64,000 nt of DNA from NCBI RefSeq assembly GCF_030315745.1, contig NZ_JASXSH010000005.1, positions 124,001 through 188,000 of the forward strand, given 5' to 3'. The first letter of the stretch is position 1. Every line of letters begins with the position of its first letter. The position numbers and the translations under genes were made by a program. The DNA comes from Gordonia heveisoli. GTDB taxonomy: Bacteria; Actinomycetota; Actinomycetes; Mycobacteriales; Mycobacteriaceae. Under the pieces are notes generated by a model that saw nothing but the letters and a program-made list of their open reading frames with translations, searched no databases and was not told the DNA's origin. Shown here in pieces: positions 56,050 to 64,000 of the stretch.

Positions 56050-56424
56050 ATGCCCACAGCCGGATATCTCAAGCGGCTCACGCGTCGCCTCACCGAAGAC
56101 CTCGGTGACGCCGACGCGGAGAAGATCGCCGAGGAATCGCGAGCCACGGGTGCCCAGCACGCATCCGAGTGTTCGCGGGGTGACGAGGTCACCATGCACG
56201 GCGAACTCCGCGCGGTCGAGACCTGCTCGCGCACCGCGAAGGCCGGTGTCAAGGCCGAGTTCTTCGACGGCACCGACGTGGTACTGCTCAAATGGCTGGG
56301 TCGCAACCGAATTCCGGGTATTGAACCCGGCCGCAAACTCACGGTTCGCGGACGCCTCGCCGAATACAACGGCGGCAAGGTGATCTACAACCCGTTCTAC
56401 GAATTGCATGGCGTCGAGGACTGA
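56050..56424 (+). CDS. OB-fold nucleic-acid-binding protein (Rv2694c-like)
   Basis: A 124-residue protein with an OB-fold (about 35-124): GDEVTMHGELRAVETCSR, GTDVVLLKWLGRNRIPGIEPG, LTVRGRLAEYNGGKVIYNP. It is close to the RecG-wedge/OB family of actinobacteria; role unknown. ATG 56050 follows AGGAGG by 6 nt. An in-frame ATG at 55981 lies 7 nt after TAGGCT (55968-55973), so a leaderless form 23 residues longer may also be made. Confidence 0.82.
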   Translation: MPTAGYLKRLTRRLTEDLGDADAEKIAEESRATGAQHASECSRGDEVTMHGELRAVETCSRTAKAGVKAEFFDGTDVVLLKWLGRNRIPGIEPGRKLTVRGRLAEYNGGKVIYNPFYELHGVED

Positions 56425-57094
56425 CGACGACGGTCCCGCCGAACCCGAAACGCCCGCACCGTCGTTGCTGGAGCAGATGGGTGGGGTCTCGGGCCTGATC
56501 TATTCGACCATCCCGGTGTTGGTCTTCGTGCCCGCCAACACCGCATTCGGGCTGCGCGCGGCGATCGTCGCGGCGCTTGCGGCGGCTGCGGTGATCTTCG
56601 CCATCCGGCTCGCACGACGCGAGCGGCTCGCCCCCGCCATCTCCGGACTCCTGGGGGTGGCGATCTGTGTGTTCATCGCCAACCGGGTGGGGGATGCCAA
56701 GGGCTACTTCCTCTTCGGGATCTGGACCACGCTCGTCTATGCGGTGGTGTTCGTGATCTCCATCGTGGTGCGCTGGCCGCTGGTCGGGGTCGCGTGGAAT
56801 CTCGTCAACGGCGACGGCATGGGCTGGCGCAGACATCGTCGGACCCTGCTCGCCTACGACCTGGCCACCGCGTTGTGGGCGGCCGTCTTCGGTGCGCGCT
56901 ATCTCGCCCAGTCACGTCTGTACGACGAGGGCGAAACCGGCTGGCTCGCCGTCACACGCATCGCGATGGGGTGGCCGCTGACGGCACTGGCGATTCTGGG
57001 CACGATCCTGCTGGTGCGCCGAGCCACCCGCGAGGAACACGACGTGGAACAGGTGGCCGACGGTGCCGACGAGGCCGAGGACCGCGGTCAGTAG
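56408..57094 (+). CDS. DUF3159 family membrane protein (Rv2693c-like)
   Basis: A 228-residue integral membrane protein with about five helices. SLLEQMGGVSGLIYSTIPVLVFVPAN is the family hallmark; WPLVGVAWNLVNGDGMGWRRHRR lies in the middle. Function unknown. The start overlaps the OB-fold gene by 17 nt (one transcript) and the stop overlaps ceoC by 7 nt on the other strand. Confidence 0.83.
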   Translation: MASRTDDDGPAEPETPAPSLLEQMGGVSGLIYSTIPVLVFVPANTAFGLRAAIVAALAAAAVIFAIRLARRERLAPAISGLLGVAICVFIANRVGDAKGYFLFGIWTTLVYAVVFVISIVVRWPLVGVAWNLVNGDGMGWRRHRRTLLAYDLATALWAAVFGARYLAQSRLYDEGETGWLAVTRIAMGWPLTALAILGTILLVRRATREEHDVEQVADGADEAEDRGQ

Positions 57095-57777
57095 CCGCCG
57101 ACCGGATTCTTGCTGCTCTCCGGGATACCCATCGCCGCGCGCAGTGCCGGTTCGGCCTCGACCGGGGCGATGAAGACGAGTTCGTCTCCGCCCTCGATCG
57201 GGTCGTCGGATTGGGGCACGATCACCCGGCCGCCGCGCAGGATGGTCACCAGTGCAGCATCGCGGGGCAGGTCCAGTTTGCGGACCGGCTTACCGGCCAG
57301 GGGCGTGTTGGGTGGGAGTGTCAGTTCGACGAGATTCGCCTGACCCTGACGGAATGTCATCAGCCGCACCAGATCTCCCACCGACACCGCCTCCTCGACC
57401 AGGGAGGCCAGCATGCGCGGGGTGGATACGGCGACGTCGACTCCCCAGTCCTCGCCGAACAGCCACTCGTTGCGTGGGTCGTTGACGCGGGCGACGACCC
57501 GGTTGACCGCGAATTCGGTTTTGGCGAGCAGGCTCACCACCAGATTGGCTTTGTCGTCGCCGGTCGCGGCGATCATCACATCGAAGGTCTGCAACTGCGC
57601 CTGTTCCAGGTTGGACAGTTCACAGGCGTCGGCGAGGATCCAGGTCGCCGCCGGGACGGCGTCGGGGTCCATGTTGTCGGTCTTGCGTTCGAAAAGGGTG
57701 ACCTCATGGGAGCTGGAGAGCAACTCGCGGGCGATCGAGCGGCCGACGGCACCGGCCCCGGCGATGGCGACTTTCAC
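57088..57777 (-). CDS. ceoC: TrkA-type K+ channel regulatory subunit (CeoC-like)
   Basis: RCK-type regulatory protein of 229 residues. The NAD-binding domain begins KVAIAGAGAVGRSIAREL, with TFDVMIAATGDDKANLVVS. A TrkA_C domain (about 140-215) ends it. It is the second of two TrkA-like genes (Rv2691-Rv2692 order). No TrkH/TrkG pore is in the window; the nearest transporter is the APC permease upstream of ceoB on the other strand. GTG 57777. Confidence 0.88.
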   Translation of the reverse strand: MKVAIAGAGAVGRSIARELLSSSHEVTLFERKTDNMDPDAVPAATWILADACELSNLEQAQLQTFDVMIAATGDDKANLVVSLLAKTEFAVNRVVARVNDPRNEWLFGEDWGVDVAVSTPRMLASLVEEAVSVGDLVRLMTFRQGQANLVELTLPPNTPLAGKPVRKLDLPRDAALVTILRGGRVIVPQSDDPIEGGDELVFIAPVEAEPALRAAMGIPESSKNPVGGY

Positions 57778-57816
57778 TGTGCACTCCTGATCGTTGCGGC
57801 GTGGTTCACCGGGACC

Positions 57817-58479
57817 TCACTCATGCTCGAGGGGCGCGGCCGCCAGGGCCCGGGCATTGGGCAGGTTGTCGAGCAGGCTCGCGGCGAAGACCACGTCGTC
57901 CTGCTGCAATACGGTGCGGACGTCAGGTAGCACCGGATGCCCGACCCGGTTGAGGAAGGCGATCCGCGCACCGGTCAGTTCCTGGAATTTGCCGACGGTG
58001 GTGCCGATCCACGATTCGTGGATCTCCAACTGTGCGACCGCCAGCGAACCGGACGGGTCACGCCACTCGGTGGTCGTCGACGTCTCGCCCAGCGCGGAAA
58101 CGAATCGTTCGGTGGTCCACGGCACGGTTGCGACCGTCGGGATGCCGAGCCGCTCGTACACCTCCGCGCGTTTGGCGTCGTAGATGCGGGCGACGACCCG
58201 CTCGACCCCGAAGGTCTCCCTGGCGACCCGGGCCGCGATGATGTTGGAGTTGTCGCCGGAGGACACCGCGGCGAAGGCGTCGGCCGTCTCGATACCCGAC
58301 TTGATCAAGACATCCCGGTCGAATCCGACACCGGCGATGGTCTGACCGGTGAACTCCGGTGCCAATCGGGAGAACGCCGAGCGATCGCGGTCGATGATCG
58401 CGATGTCGTGGCCGCGCTTCTGCATCGCCATTGCGAGTGAGGAGCCGACCCGGCCGCACCCCATGATCACTACCCGCAC
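57817..58479 (-). CDS. ceoB: TrkA-type K+ channel regulatory subunit (CeoB-like)
   Basis: First TrkA protein, 220 residues: VVIMGCGRVGSSLAMAMQ (NAD loop), HDIAIIDRD, SSGDNSNIIAARVARE, then TrkA_C. GTG 58479 with AGGAA upstream puts the start at the strand of the Rossmann fold; the in-frame ATG at 58596 would add 39 unconserved residues. A 30-codon Cys-rich frame overlaps the start. Forms an operon with ceoC (39-bp gap). Confidence 0.88.
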   Translation of the reverse strand: MRVVIMGCGRVGSSLAMAMQKRGHDIAIIDRDRSAFSRLAPEFTGQTIAGVGFDRDVLIKSGIETADAFAAVSSGDNSNIIAARVARETFGVERVVARIYDAKRAEVYERLGIPTVATVPWTTERFVSALGETSTTTEWRDPSGSLAVAQLEIHESWIGTTVGKFQELTGARIAFLNRVGHPVLPDVRTVLQQDDVVFAASLLDNLPNARALAAAPLEHE

Positions 58480-58562
58480 GTCGTTCCTTCCGTACGTCCA
58501 CACTGCCGGCACCGGTGCCGGCACATCGGTTTCGGCACCCGTGTCGGGTGCCCAATGGTCAT
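58470..58562 (-). CDS. Candidate Cys-rich uORF overlapping the ceoB start
   Basis: TAGGTT on this strand (58583-58578) would start transcription near 58571. ATG at 58562 opens a 30-codon frame that runs past the ceoB GTG and stops at TAG (58472-58470). Four Cys occur (codons 14, 18, 21, 29), including CRHRCRQC, and many Arg. Hypothetical leader peptide. Confidence 0.4.
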   Translation of the reverse strand: MTIGHPTRVPKPMCRHRCRQCGRTEGTTCG

Positions 58563-58681
58563 CGTCGATCGGTGTTGAACCTACCCGCCGCGACACGTTT
58601 GCGACGCACGACCCGGCGGGTCGTCATACCGGTGTCCGGCCCCTGATGGTCAACGGGTCGGGCACGCTCTAGGGTTGCGGG

Positions 58682-60694
58682 GTGTCCACCGTCTCCAAGG
58701 TGTCCGTGGCGACCAAACGTCTGCTGTTGGGTCGGCCCTTCCGTAGCGACACCCTCGGCCACACGCTGTTGCCGAAACGCATCGCGCTGCCCGTCTTCGC
58801 CTCGGATGCGATGTCGTCTGTCGCCTATGCCCCCCAAGAGATCTTCCTGGTGCTGTCGGTGGCGGGGGTCTCGGCGCTGGCGTACACCCCGTGGGTGGCG
58901 CTGGCCGTCGCGGTGGTGATGGTCGTCGTGGTCGCCAGCTACCGGCAGAACGTGCACGCCTACCCGTCCGGCGGTGGTGACTATGAGGTCGCGACGGTGA
59001 ACCTCGGCTCCAACGCAGGACTCACCGTCGGCAGCGCACTGCTGGTCGACTACGTGCTGACCGTGGCGGTGTCGGTGTCGTCGGCGGCGGAGAACATCGG
59101 GTCGGCGGTCCCGTTCGTCGCCGACCATCGCGTGTGGTTCTGTGTCGCCGGGATCCTGCTGCTGGCCGCGGTCAACCTGCGTGGCATCAAGGAATCCGGT
59201 GCGGTGCTCGCGATCCCGACCTATGCGTTCATCTTCGGTGTACTCGTGATGCTCGCCTGGGGGTTCATCGACATCTATCTGCTCGACGACTCCATCCGCT
59301 CGGAGACCGCCGATTTCGAGATCCGGGCCGAGGACAGTCACCTCGTCGGGATCGCCTTCGTCTTTCTGATCGCGCGCGCCTTCTCCTCCGGTTGCGCTGC
59401 GCTGACCGGTGTGGAGGCGATCAGCAACGGTGTCCCGGCGTTCCGGAAGCCGAAGTCGCGCAACGCCGCGACCACGCTGCTGATGCTGGGCAGTATCGCG
59501 ATCGTGCTGCTGCTGGGCATCGTGATGCTGGCCGAGAAGATCGGCGCGAAATACGTGATGGATCCGGCCAAGGACCTGATCGGCGCACCCGCCGACTATC
59601 AGCAGAAGTCGATGATCGCCCAGCTGGCGCATGCCGTCTTCGGCGGATTCAGTCCGGCGTTCTACTTCGTGGCCGTCGCCACCGCGCTGATCTTGCTGCT
59701 GGCTGCCAACACCGCATTCAACGGCTTCCCGGTACTCGGGTCGGTGCTGGCGCAGGACCGTTTCCTGCCGCGCCAGCTGCACACCCGCGGTGACCGGCTG
59801 GCTTTCAGCAACGGCATCCTGTTCCTCGCCCTGGCGGCGGTCGTCTTCGTGGTGGCCTTCGACGCCGAGGTCACCAAACTCATCCAGCTCTACATCGTCG
59901 GTGTGTTCGTGTCGTTCACGCTCAGCCAGACCGGCATGGTGCGGCACTGGACGCGACTCCTGCGCACCGAGACCGATCCGCGCGCACGTCGCCGGATGCT
60001 GAGGTCGCGGGTGATCAACACGATCGGTCTGCTCATGACCGGCACCGTGCTGGTCGTCGTGCTCATCACCAAATTCACTGCGGGCGCCTGGATCGCGATC
60101 GTCGCGATGATCGCCTTGTTCGTCGTGATGAAGCTCATCCACCACCATTACGCGACGGTGCAGCGCGAACTCGAACGGGCCGAACTCGACGAGGAGTCGG
60201 TACTGCCCAGTCGCACCCATTCGGTGGTCTTGGTGTCGTCACTGCATCTGGCCACCCGCCGTGCACTGCGGTACGCCCGCGCCACCCGGCCCGACGTGCT
60301 GGAGGCGATCACCGTCAACGTCGACGACCGCGACACCCGCAAACTGGTGTCGCAGTGGGAGGCGAGCGACATCACCGTGCCGCTGAAGGTCATCGCCTCG
60401 CCTTATCGCGAGATCACCCGACCGGTCATCGACTATGTCCGACGCGTGCGGCGGGAGAACCCGCGCGACGTCATCACCGTGTTCATTCCCGAATATGTCG
60501 TCGGGCATTGGTGGGAGCAGATCCTGCACAACCAGTCCGCGCTGCGGCTCAAGGGCAGACTGCTGTTCGAGCAGGGGGTGATGGTGACGTCGGTGCCCTG
60601 GCAGTTGACCTCCTCGGATCGTCTCAAGGACGTGCCGAAGTACTCGGCGCCCGGTGACACCCGACGCGCCCTCGGCGATCTGGAGAACCGGTGA
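58682..60694 (+). CDS. APC superfamily permease with C-terminal cytoplasmic domain (Rv2690c-like)
   Basis: A 670-residue transporter with about 12 membrane helices. PVFASDAMSSVAYAPQEI (about 38-55) and SGGGDYEVA (about 96) are hallmarks shared with KimA-type K+ importers. A cytoplasmic domain of about 165 residues (HSVVLVSSLHLATRRALRYA...) follows, as in KimA. With trkA genes divergent and adjacent, K+ uptake is a reasonable guess; amino acids are the alternative. GTG 58682 with TAGGGT (58670-58675) 6 nt upstream: leaderless. Confidence 0.82.
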   Translation: MSTVSKVSVATKRLLLGRPFRSDTLGHTLLPKRIALPVFASDAMSSVAYAPQEIFLVLSVAGVSALAYTPWVALAVAVVMVVVVASYRQNVHAYPSGGGDYEVATVNLGSNAGLTVGSALLVDYVLTVAVSVSSAAENIGSAVPFVADHRVWFCVAGILLLAAVNLRGIKESGAVLAIPTYAFIFGVLVMLAWGFIDIYLLDDSIRSETADFEIRAEDSHLVGIAFVFLIARAFSSGCAALTGVEAISNGVPAFRKPKSRNAATTLLMLGSIAIVLLLGIVMLAEKIGAKYVMDPAKDLIGAPADYQQKSMIAQLAHAVFGGFSPAFYFVAVATALILLLAANTAFNGFPVLGSVLAQDRFLPRQLHTRGDRLAFSNGILFLALAAVVFVVAFDAEVTKLIQLYIVGVFVSFTLSQTGMVRHWTRLLRTETDPRARRRMLRSRVINTIGLLMTGTVLVVVLITKFTAGAWIAIVAMIALFVVMKLIHHHYATVQRELERAELDEESVLPSRTHSVVLVSSLHLATRRALRYARATRPDVLEAITVNVDDRDTRKLVSQWEASDITVPLKVIASPYREITRPVIDYVRRVRRENPRDVITVFIPEYVVGHWWEQILHNQSALRLKGRLLFEQGVMVTSVPWQLTSSDRLKDVPKYSAPGDTRRALGDLENR

Positions 60695-61974
60695 CCGGTA
60701 TCGAACTGGACCTGCTACTCGAACGTCCGGCCAACGGTGGTGACTCGGTCGCCCATACCGACGGTCGGGTCGTCTTCGTGCGTGGCGCGATCCCCGGCGA
60801 ACGGGTGCGTGCCCGGGTCACCGACGACGCCAACGCGTCGTTCTGGCGAGCCGAGACCGTCGAGGTCCTCGAGGCGTCGCCGTATCGGGTTCCGGTGCTC
60901 TGCGCAGCCGCCGACCACGGCGCGGGATGCTGTGACCTGGCCTTCGTCGCGCCCGCTCATGCGCGTGTCCTCAAGCGTGACGTCCTGCGTGACGTGCTGC
61001 TGCGGGTGGGCAGAGTGCCCGACGAGCTGATTGCGAACACGGCACTCGTGCACACCGGCATCGAGTCGGTGGGGGCCGACACCGGCTGGCGAGTGCGGAC
61101 CCGGCTCGCGGTCGGCGATGACGGGCGGACCGGACAGCGCGCCTTCCGCGGGTCGTCGATCATCACCTGGCCCTGTGCACAGCCCTCAGCGGGCCTGCTC
61201 GACGACCTCGACGGTCTCGGCACCCCGGGCAGTGAGCTGGCCGTCGTCGAGGACGCCGACGGCCGGCGGCATGTCGTCGAACTTGCCGCGGTCGACTCGC
61301 GCGGCCGCGGCCGCCCCGGTGCCCAGCGCACCCGGCATCGGCGGACGACGTCGCGTCGCGCCGAACGGGTAGTGGCGGGTGCGGCTGCGGCCCGGCATGC
61401 CGTGGGCACACGGGTATGGGAGATCCCGGTGACGGGTTTCTGGCAGGCCCATCGCGGTGCCCCGGAGGCCTATTCGCAGGCGGTCACGGACCTGATCGCC
61501 GCCACACTCGCCGATCTCGGGCGTCCCGCGGTCGCCTGGGATCTGTACGGCGGTGCGGGGGTCTTCGCCGCGGCGCTTCTCGACCGGGCCGGAGTCGGTG
61601 CGGTCCATCTCGTCGAGTCCGACACCCGCGCGCTGGCAGCCGCCGATACCGCCTTCGGCGCGGACGAACCGGTCCACCGCCATCATGGCGAGGTCGCCCG
61701 TCTGGTCGGTGGCCTGCCCGCACCAGACGTCGTCGTCCTGGACCCGCCGCGTACCGGCGCGGGCAGCAAGGTGATCAACGCCGTCTGCGCGGCGGCGCCG
61801 TCGGTCGTCGTCCATGTCGGCTGTGACGCGGCTCGCTTCGCCCGCGATCTGGGGCTGTACCGCGACCACGGGTATCGGCCGGTCGAGATCCGCGGTTTCG
61901 ACGCGTTTCCGCTGACACATCATGTGGAGGCGATCGCCGCGCTGGTGCCCGCGGACACGGGACGCCGAGGCTGA
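60691..61974 (+). CDS. TrmA/RumA-type RNA uracil-C5 methyltransferase
   Basis: SAM-dependent RNA m5U methyltransferase of 427 residues (Rv2689c-like). An N-terminal TRAM domain (about 1-60, [22 protein letters not shown]) is followed by a Cys cluster ([12 protein letters not shown]... and WPC) fit for a 4Fe-4S, then the methyltransferase domain: [22 protein letters not shown] and the catalytic Cys in VHVGCD. GTG 60691 overlaps the permease stop by 4 nt. Whether it acts on tRNA or rRNA is not visible. Confidence 0.87.
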   Translation: MTGIELDLLLERPANGGDSVAHTDGRVVFVRGAIPGERVRARVTDDANASFWRAETVEVLEASPYRVPVLCAAADHGAGCCDLAFVAPAHARVLKRDVLRDVLLRVGRVPDELIANTALVHTGIESVGADTGWRVRTRLAVGDDGRTGQRAFRGSSIITWPCAQPSAGLLDDLDGLGTPGSELAVVEDADGRRHVVELAAVDSRGRGRPGAQRTRHRRTTSRRAERVVAGAAAARHAVGTRVWEIPVTGFWQAHRGAPEAYSQAVTDLIAATLADLGRPAVAWDLYGGAGVFAAALLDRAGVGAVHLVESDTRALAAADTAFGADEPVHRHHGEVARLVGGLPAPDVVVLDPPRTGAGSKVINAVCAAAPSVVVHVGCDAARFARDLGLYRDHGYRPVEIRGFDAFPLTHHVEAIAALVPADTGRRG

Positions 61975-62048
61975 TCCGGCCCGCGGTGATCACCGGCACG
62001 CGTCGCGTGGCGTCGGGGCGTCGGGGAGAGTCCGTAGACTGATCGGTT

Positions 62049-62138
62049 GTGAGTGTCGGCGCGAACCGGTGTCGATGCGGCCGCCACCGACGCGGCGTGG
62101 TCAGCCCCCACGCGGTCCGGTGCGTCAGGGTGGCCTGA
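62049..62138 (+). CDS. Candidate Cys-rich leaderless uORF before dxs
   Basis: TAGACT (62035-62040) then, 8 nt on, GTG at 62049 opens a 29-codon frame ending TGA at 62136-62138, 32 bp before dxs. Cys occurs at codons 8, 10 and 25 within an Arg-rich peptide. This matches the pattern of Cys-sensing leaderless leader peptides known in mycobacteria. CGGTG/CACCG and GCGTGG/CCACGC hairpins lie in the same leader. Confidence 0.45.
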   Translation: MSVGANRCRCGRHRRGVVSPHAVRCVRVA

Positions 62139-62170
62139 GATGGATATGTGAGATCTCGATGGAGGAAGCG

Positions 62171-64000
62171 ATGAGCGTGCTCGACCGGATTGATTCGCCG
62201 GCCGATCTGCGGCAGTTGTCGCCGGCGGAGATGGTGACGCTGGCCGCCGAGATCCGGGAGTTCCTCATCGCGAAGGTCGCCGCGACCGGCGGTCACCTCG
62301 GCCCCAATCTGGGGGTGGTGGAGCTGACGCTGGCCATGCACCGCGTCTTCGACTCCCCGCACGATCCGCTGATCTTCGACACCGGACATCAGTGCTACGT
62401 GCACAAGATCGTCACCGGCCGCAAGGACGGATTCGACGGCCTGCGCCAGCGTGGCGGGCTGACCGGCTACCAGGACCGCGCGGAGAGCGAACACGACTGG
62501 GTGGAGTCCTCGCATGCGTCGGCGGCGCTGTCCTACGCCGACGGACTCGCCAAGGCGTTCGCGCTGTCGGGTCAGGGCGACCGCACCGTGGTGGCGGTCG
62601 TCGGTGACGGCGCCCTGACCGGCGGTATGTGCTGGGAGGCCATCAACAACATCGCCGCCTCCGATCGCCGCATCGTGATGGTCGTCAACGACAACGGCCG
62701 GTCCTATGCGCCGACCATCGGCGGGCTGGCCACCCACCTGTCCGGGTTGCGGCTACGGCCCGGATACGAGCGCTTCCTCGACGAGAGCCGTCGCGCCGTC
62801 AAGCAGATGCCGGTTGTCGGGGACTCCGCGTACGCGGTCCTGCACGGCGTCAAGAGCGGCCTGAAGGACCTGCTGAGCCCGCAGGCGATGTTCACCGACC
62901 TCGGCATCAAATACGTTGGCCCGGTCGACGGCCACGACGTCGCCGCCATGGAATCGGCCCTGGCTCACGCCCGCGACTTCGGGGGTCCGGTGATCGTGCA
63001 CGCGGTCACCCGCAAGGGCATGGGATACGCGCCGGCGGAGAACCACAAGGCCGACCAGATGCACGCCACCGGTGTGATGGACCCGGCCACCGGACGGGCG
63101 ACCAGCGTCTCACCGCAGGATTGGACGTCGGTGTTCTCAGCGGCTCTGGTGGAGGCCGGGCAGGCGCGCGAGGATGTCGTCGCGATCACCGCGGCGATGC
63201 CCGGACCGACCGGATTGACACCCTTCGGCGAGCGTTTCCCGGATCGGATGTTCGACGTCGGCATCGCCGAACAGCATGCGATGACGTCGGCGGCCGGACT
63301 CGCCCTCGGCGGGATGCACCCGGTTGTCGCGATCTATTCGACCTTCCTCAACCGCGCCTTCGACCAGTTGCTGATGGATGTGGCGTTGCTGCGGCTACCG
63401 GTCACCGTGGTGCTCGACCGGTCCGGCATCACCGGACCAGATGGTCCCAGCCATCACGGCATGTGGGATCTGTCGCTGATGGCGATGGTGCCCGGGCTGC
63501 GGGTGGCGGCGCCGCGCGACGCGGTGCGTCTGCGTGAGGAGTTCGACGAGGCGCTCGCGATCTCCGACGGTCCGTCGGCGCTGCGATTCTCCAAAGGTGC
63601 GGTGCCCGAGGATATCCGGGCGATCGAACGCCTTGATGACGGCGCCGACGTGCTGCATCGGGCCAGCCCGGGGATGGGGCCGGCGTCGGGGGATGTCCTC
63701 ATCGTCGCGGTCGGCGCGTTCTGTGCCCTGGCCGTCGACACCGCTGAACGGCTGGCGCAGCAGGGGATCGTGGCCACCGTCATCGACCCGCGCTGGGTAC
63801 TGCCGGTCCCGGTGTCGGTGGTCGAGGCCGCCACCCGGCACCGCCTGGTAGTCGCCCTCGAAGACGGTGGCGTCAGCGGTGGGGTCGGTTCCGAGGTCGC
63901 GGCGGCGATCGCCCGCGCCGAGGTCCTGGTGCCGGTACAGACCCGCGGCGTTCCACAGGAGTTCGTGCTGCACGCCTCACGTGGCGAGATCCTTGCCGAA
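62171..64000 (+). CDS. dxs: 1-deoxy-D-xylulose-5-phosphate synthase (3' end outside window)
   Basis: TPP enzyme that condenses pyruvate and glyceraldehyde-3-phosphate, the first step of the MEP isoprenoid pathway. 610 codons are present without a stop; the family has about 620-640. [18 protein letters not shown], the TPP motif [16 protein letters not shown]...NDN, and [15 protein letters not shown] are clear, followed by the transketolase C-domain. ATG 62171 directly follows GGAGGAAGCG. Confidence 0.96.
   Translation, partial: MSVLDRIDSPADLRQLSPAEMVTLAAEIREFLIAKVAATGGHLGPNLGVVELTLAMHRVFDSPHDPLIFDTGHQCYVHKIVTGRKDGFDGLRQRGGLTGYQDRAESEHDWVESSHASAALSYADGLAKAFALSGQGDRTVVAVVGDGALTGGMCWEAINNIAASDRRIVMVVNDNGRSYAPTIGGLATHLSGLRLRPGYERFLDESRRAVKQMPVVGDSAYAVLHGVKSGLKDLLSPQAMFTDLGIKYVGPVDGHDVAAMESALAHARDFGGPVIVHAVTRKGMGYAPAENHKADQMHATGVMDPATGRATSVSPQDWTSVFSAALVEAGQAREDVVAITAAMPGPTGLTPFGERFPDRMFDVGIAEQHAMTSAAGLALGGMHPVVAIYSTFLNRAFDQLLMDVALLRLPVTVVLDRSGITGPDGPSHHGMWDLSLMAMVPGLRVAAPRDAVRLREEFDEALAISDGPSALRFSKGAVPEDIRAIERLDDGADVLHRASPGMGPASGDVLIVAVGAFCALAVDTAERLAQQGIVATVIDPRWVLPVPVSVVEAATRHRLVVALEDGGVSGGVGSEVAAAIARAEVLVPVQTRGVPQEFVLHASRGEILAE

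Overview
The window is high-GC actinobacterial chromosome from the order Mycobacteriales, most likely Gordonia or a near relative. This rests on gene content recalled from known genomes, not on a search. The order ftsK, argA, pgsA, clgR, pspA, recA-recX, miaB, miaA-dapF-hflX, lexA, nrdR, ideR, sigB, sigA, ppgK, suhB, cei, dut, trkA pair, trmA-like, dxs follows the Mycobacterium tuberculosis block around Rv2748c to Rv2682c, read in the opposite sense. Both ends are cut: ftsK lacks its start and dxs its stop. I saw no rRNA, tRNA, insertion sequence, phage or CRISPR array.

Layout. 1-8.6 kb: ftsK, a terC gene behind a yybP-ykoY type riboswitch, argA-yciI, pgsA, clgR, pspA, a glycosyltransferase that seems to start at CTG, and recA-recX with LexA and PafBC-type sites. 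8.6-12 kb: a glutamate-type ABC importer, gluABCD. 12-20.2 kb: miaB, miaA, dapF, hflX and conserved unknowns. 20.2-22.4 kb: lexA and a divergent LysM/SOS gene separated by an unusual TTCGAA array, then nrdR. 22.4-31.1 kb: hrpA, an aminotransferase, a proline-rich membrane protein and ahpC-ahpD/oxyR. 31.1-41.3 kb: a DEAD/DEAH helicase whose Walker A lies upstream of the first ATG/GTG, a PAC2 protein, ideR, and an acuC/protein-acetyltransferase pair. 41.3-49.5 kb: sigB and sigA with conserved unknowns, a BrkB-type membrane protein and a second helicase. 49.7-64 kb: ppgK, suhB, cei, DUF4193, dut, two TrkA-type K+ regulators beside an APC permease, an RNA methyltransferase and dxs.

Four themes recur. 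(1) SOS and stress control: LexA boxes, PafBC-like promoters, an ECF promoter before sigB and a palindrome on the oxyR start codon. (2) Many genes look leaderless, with a TANNNT hexamer 5-8 nt before the start codon. Several others (pgsA, acuC, DUF3710, dxs, ceoB) are preceded by very short uORFs that overlap or approach the main start; those before dxs and ceoB are Cys-rich. (3) Near-perfect 15-bp tandem repeats encode pentapeptide tails in at least five proteins. (4) The DUF4193 gene has a leader of about 215 nt tiled with hairpins and a CRP-like palindrome that match no RNA class I recognise.
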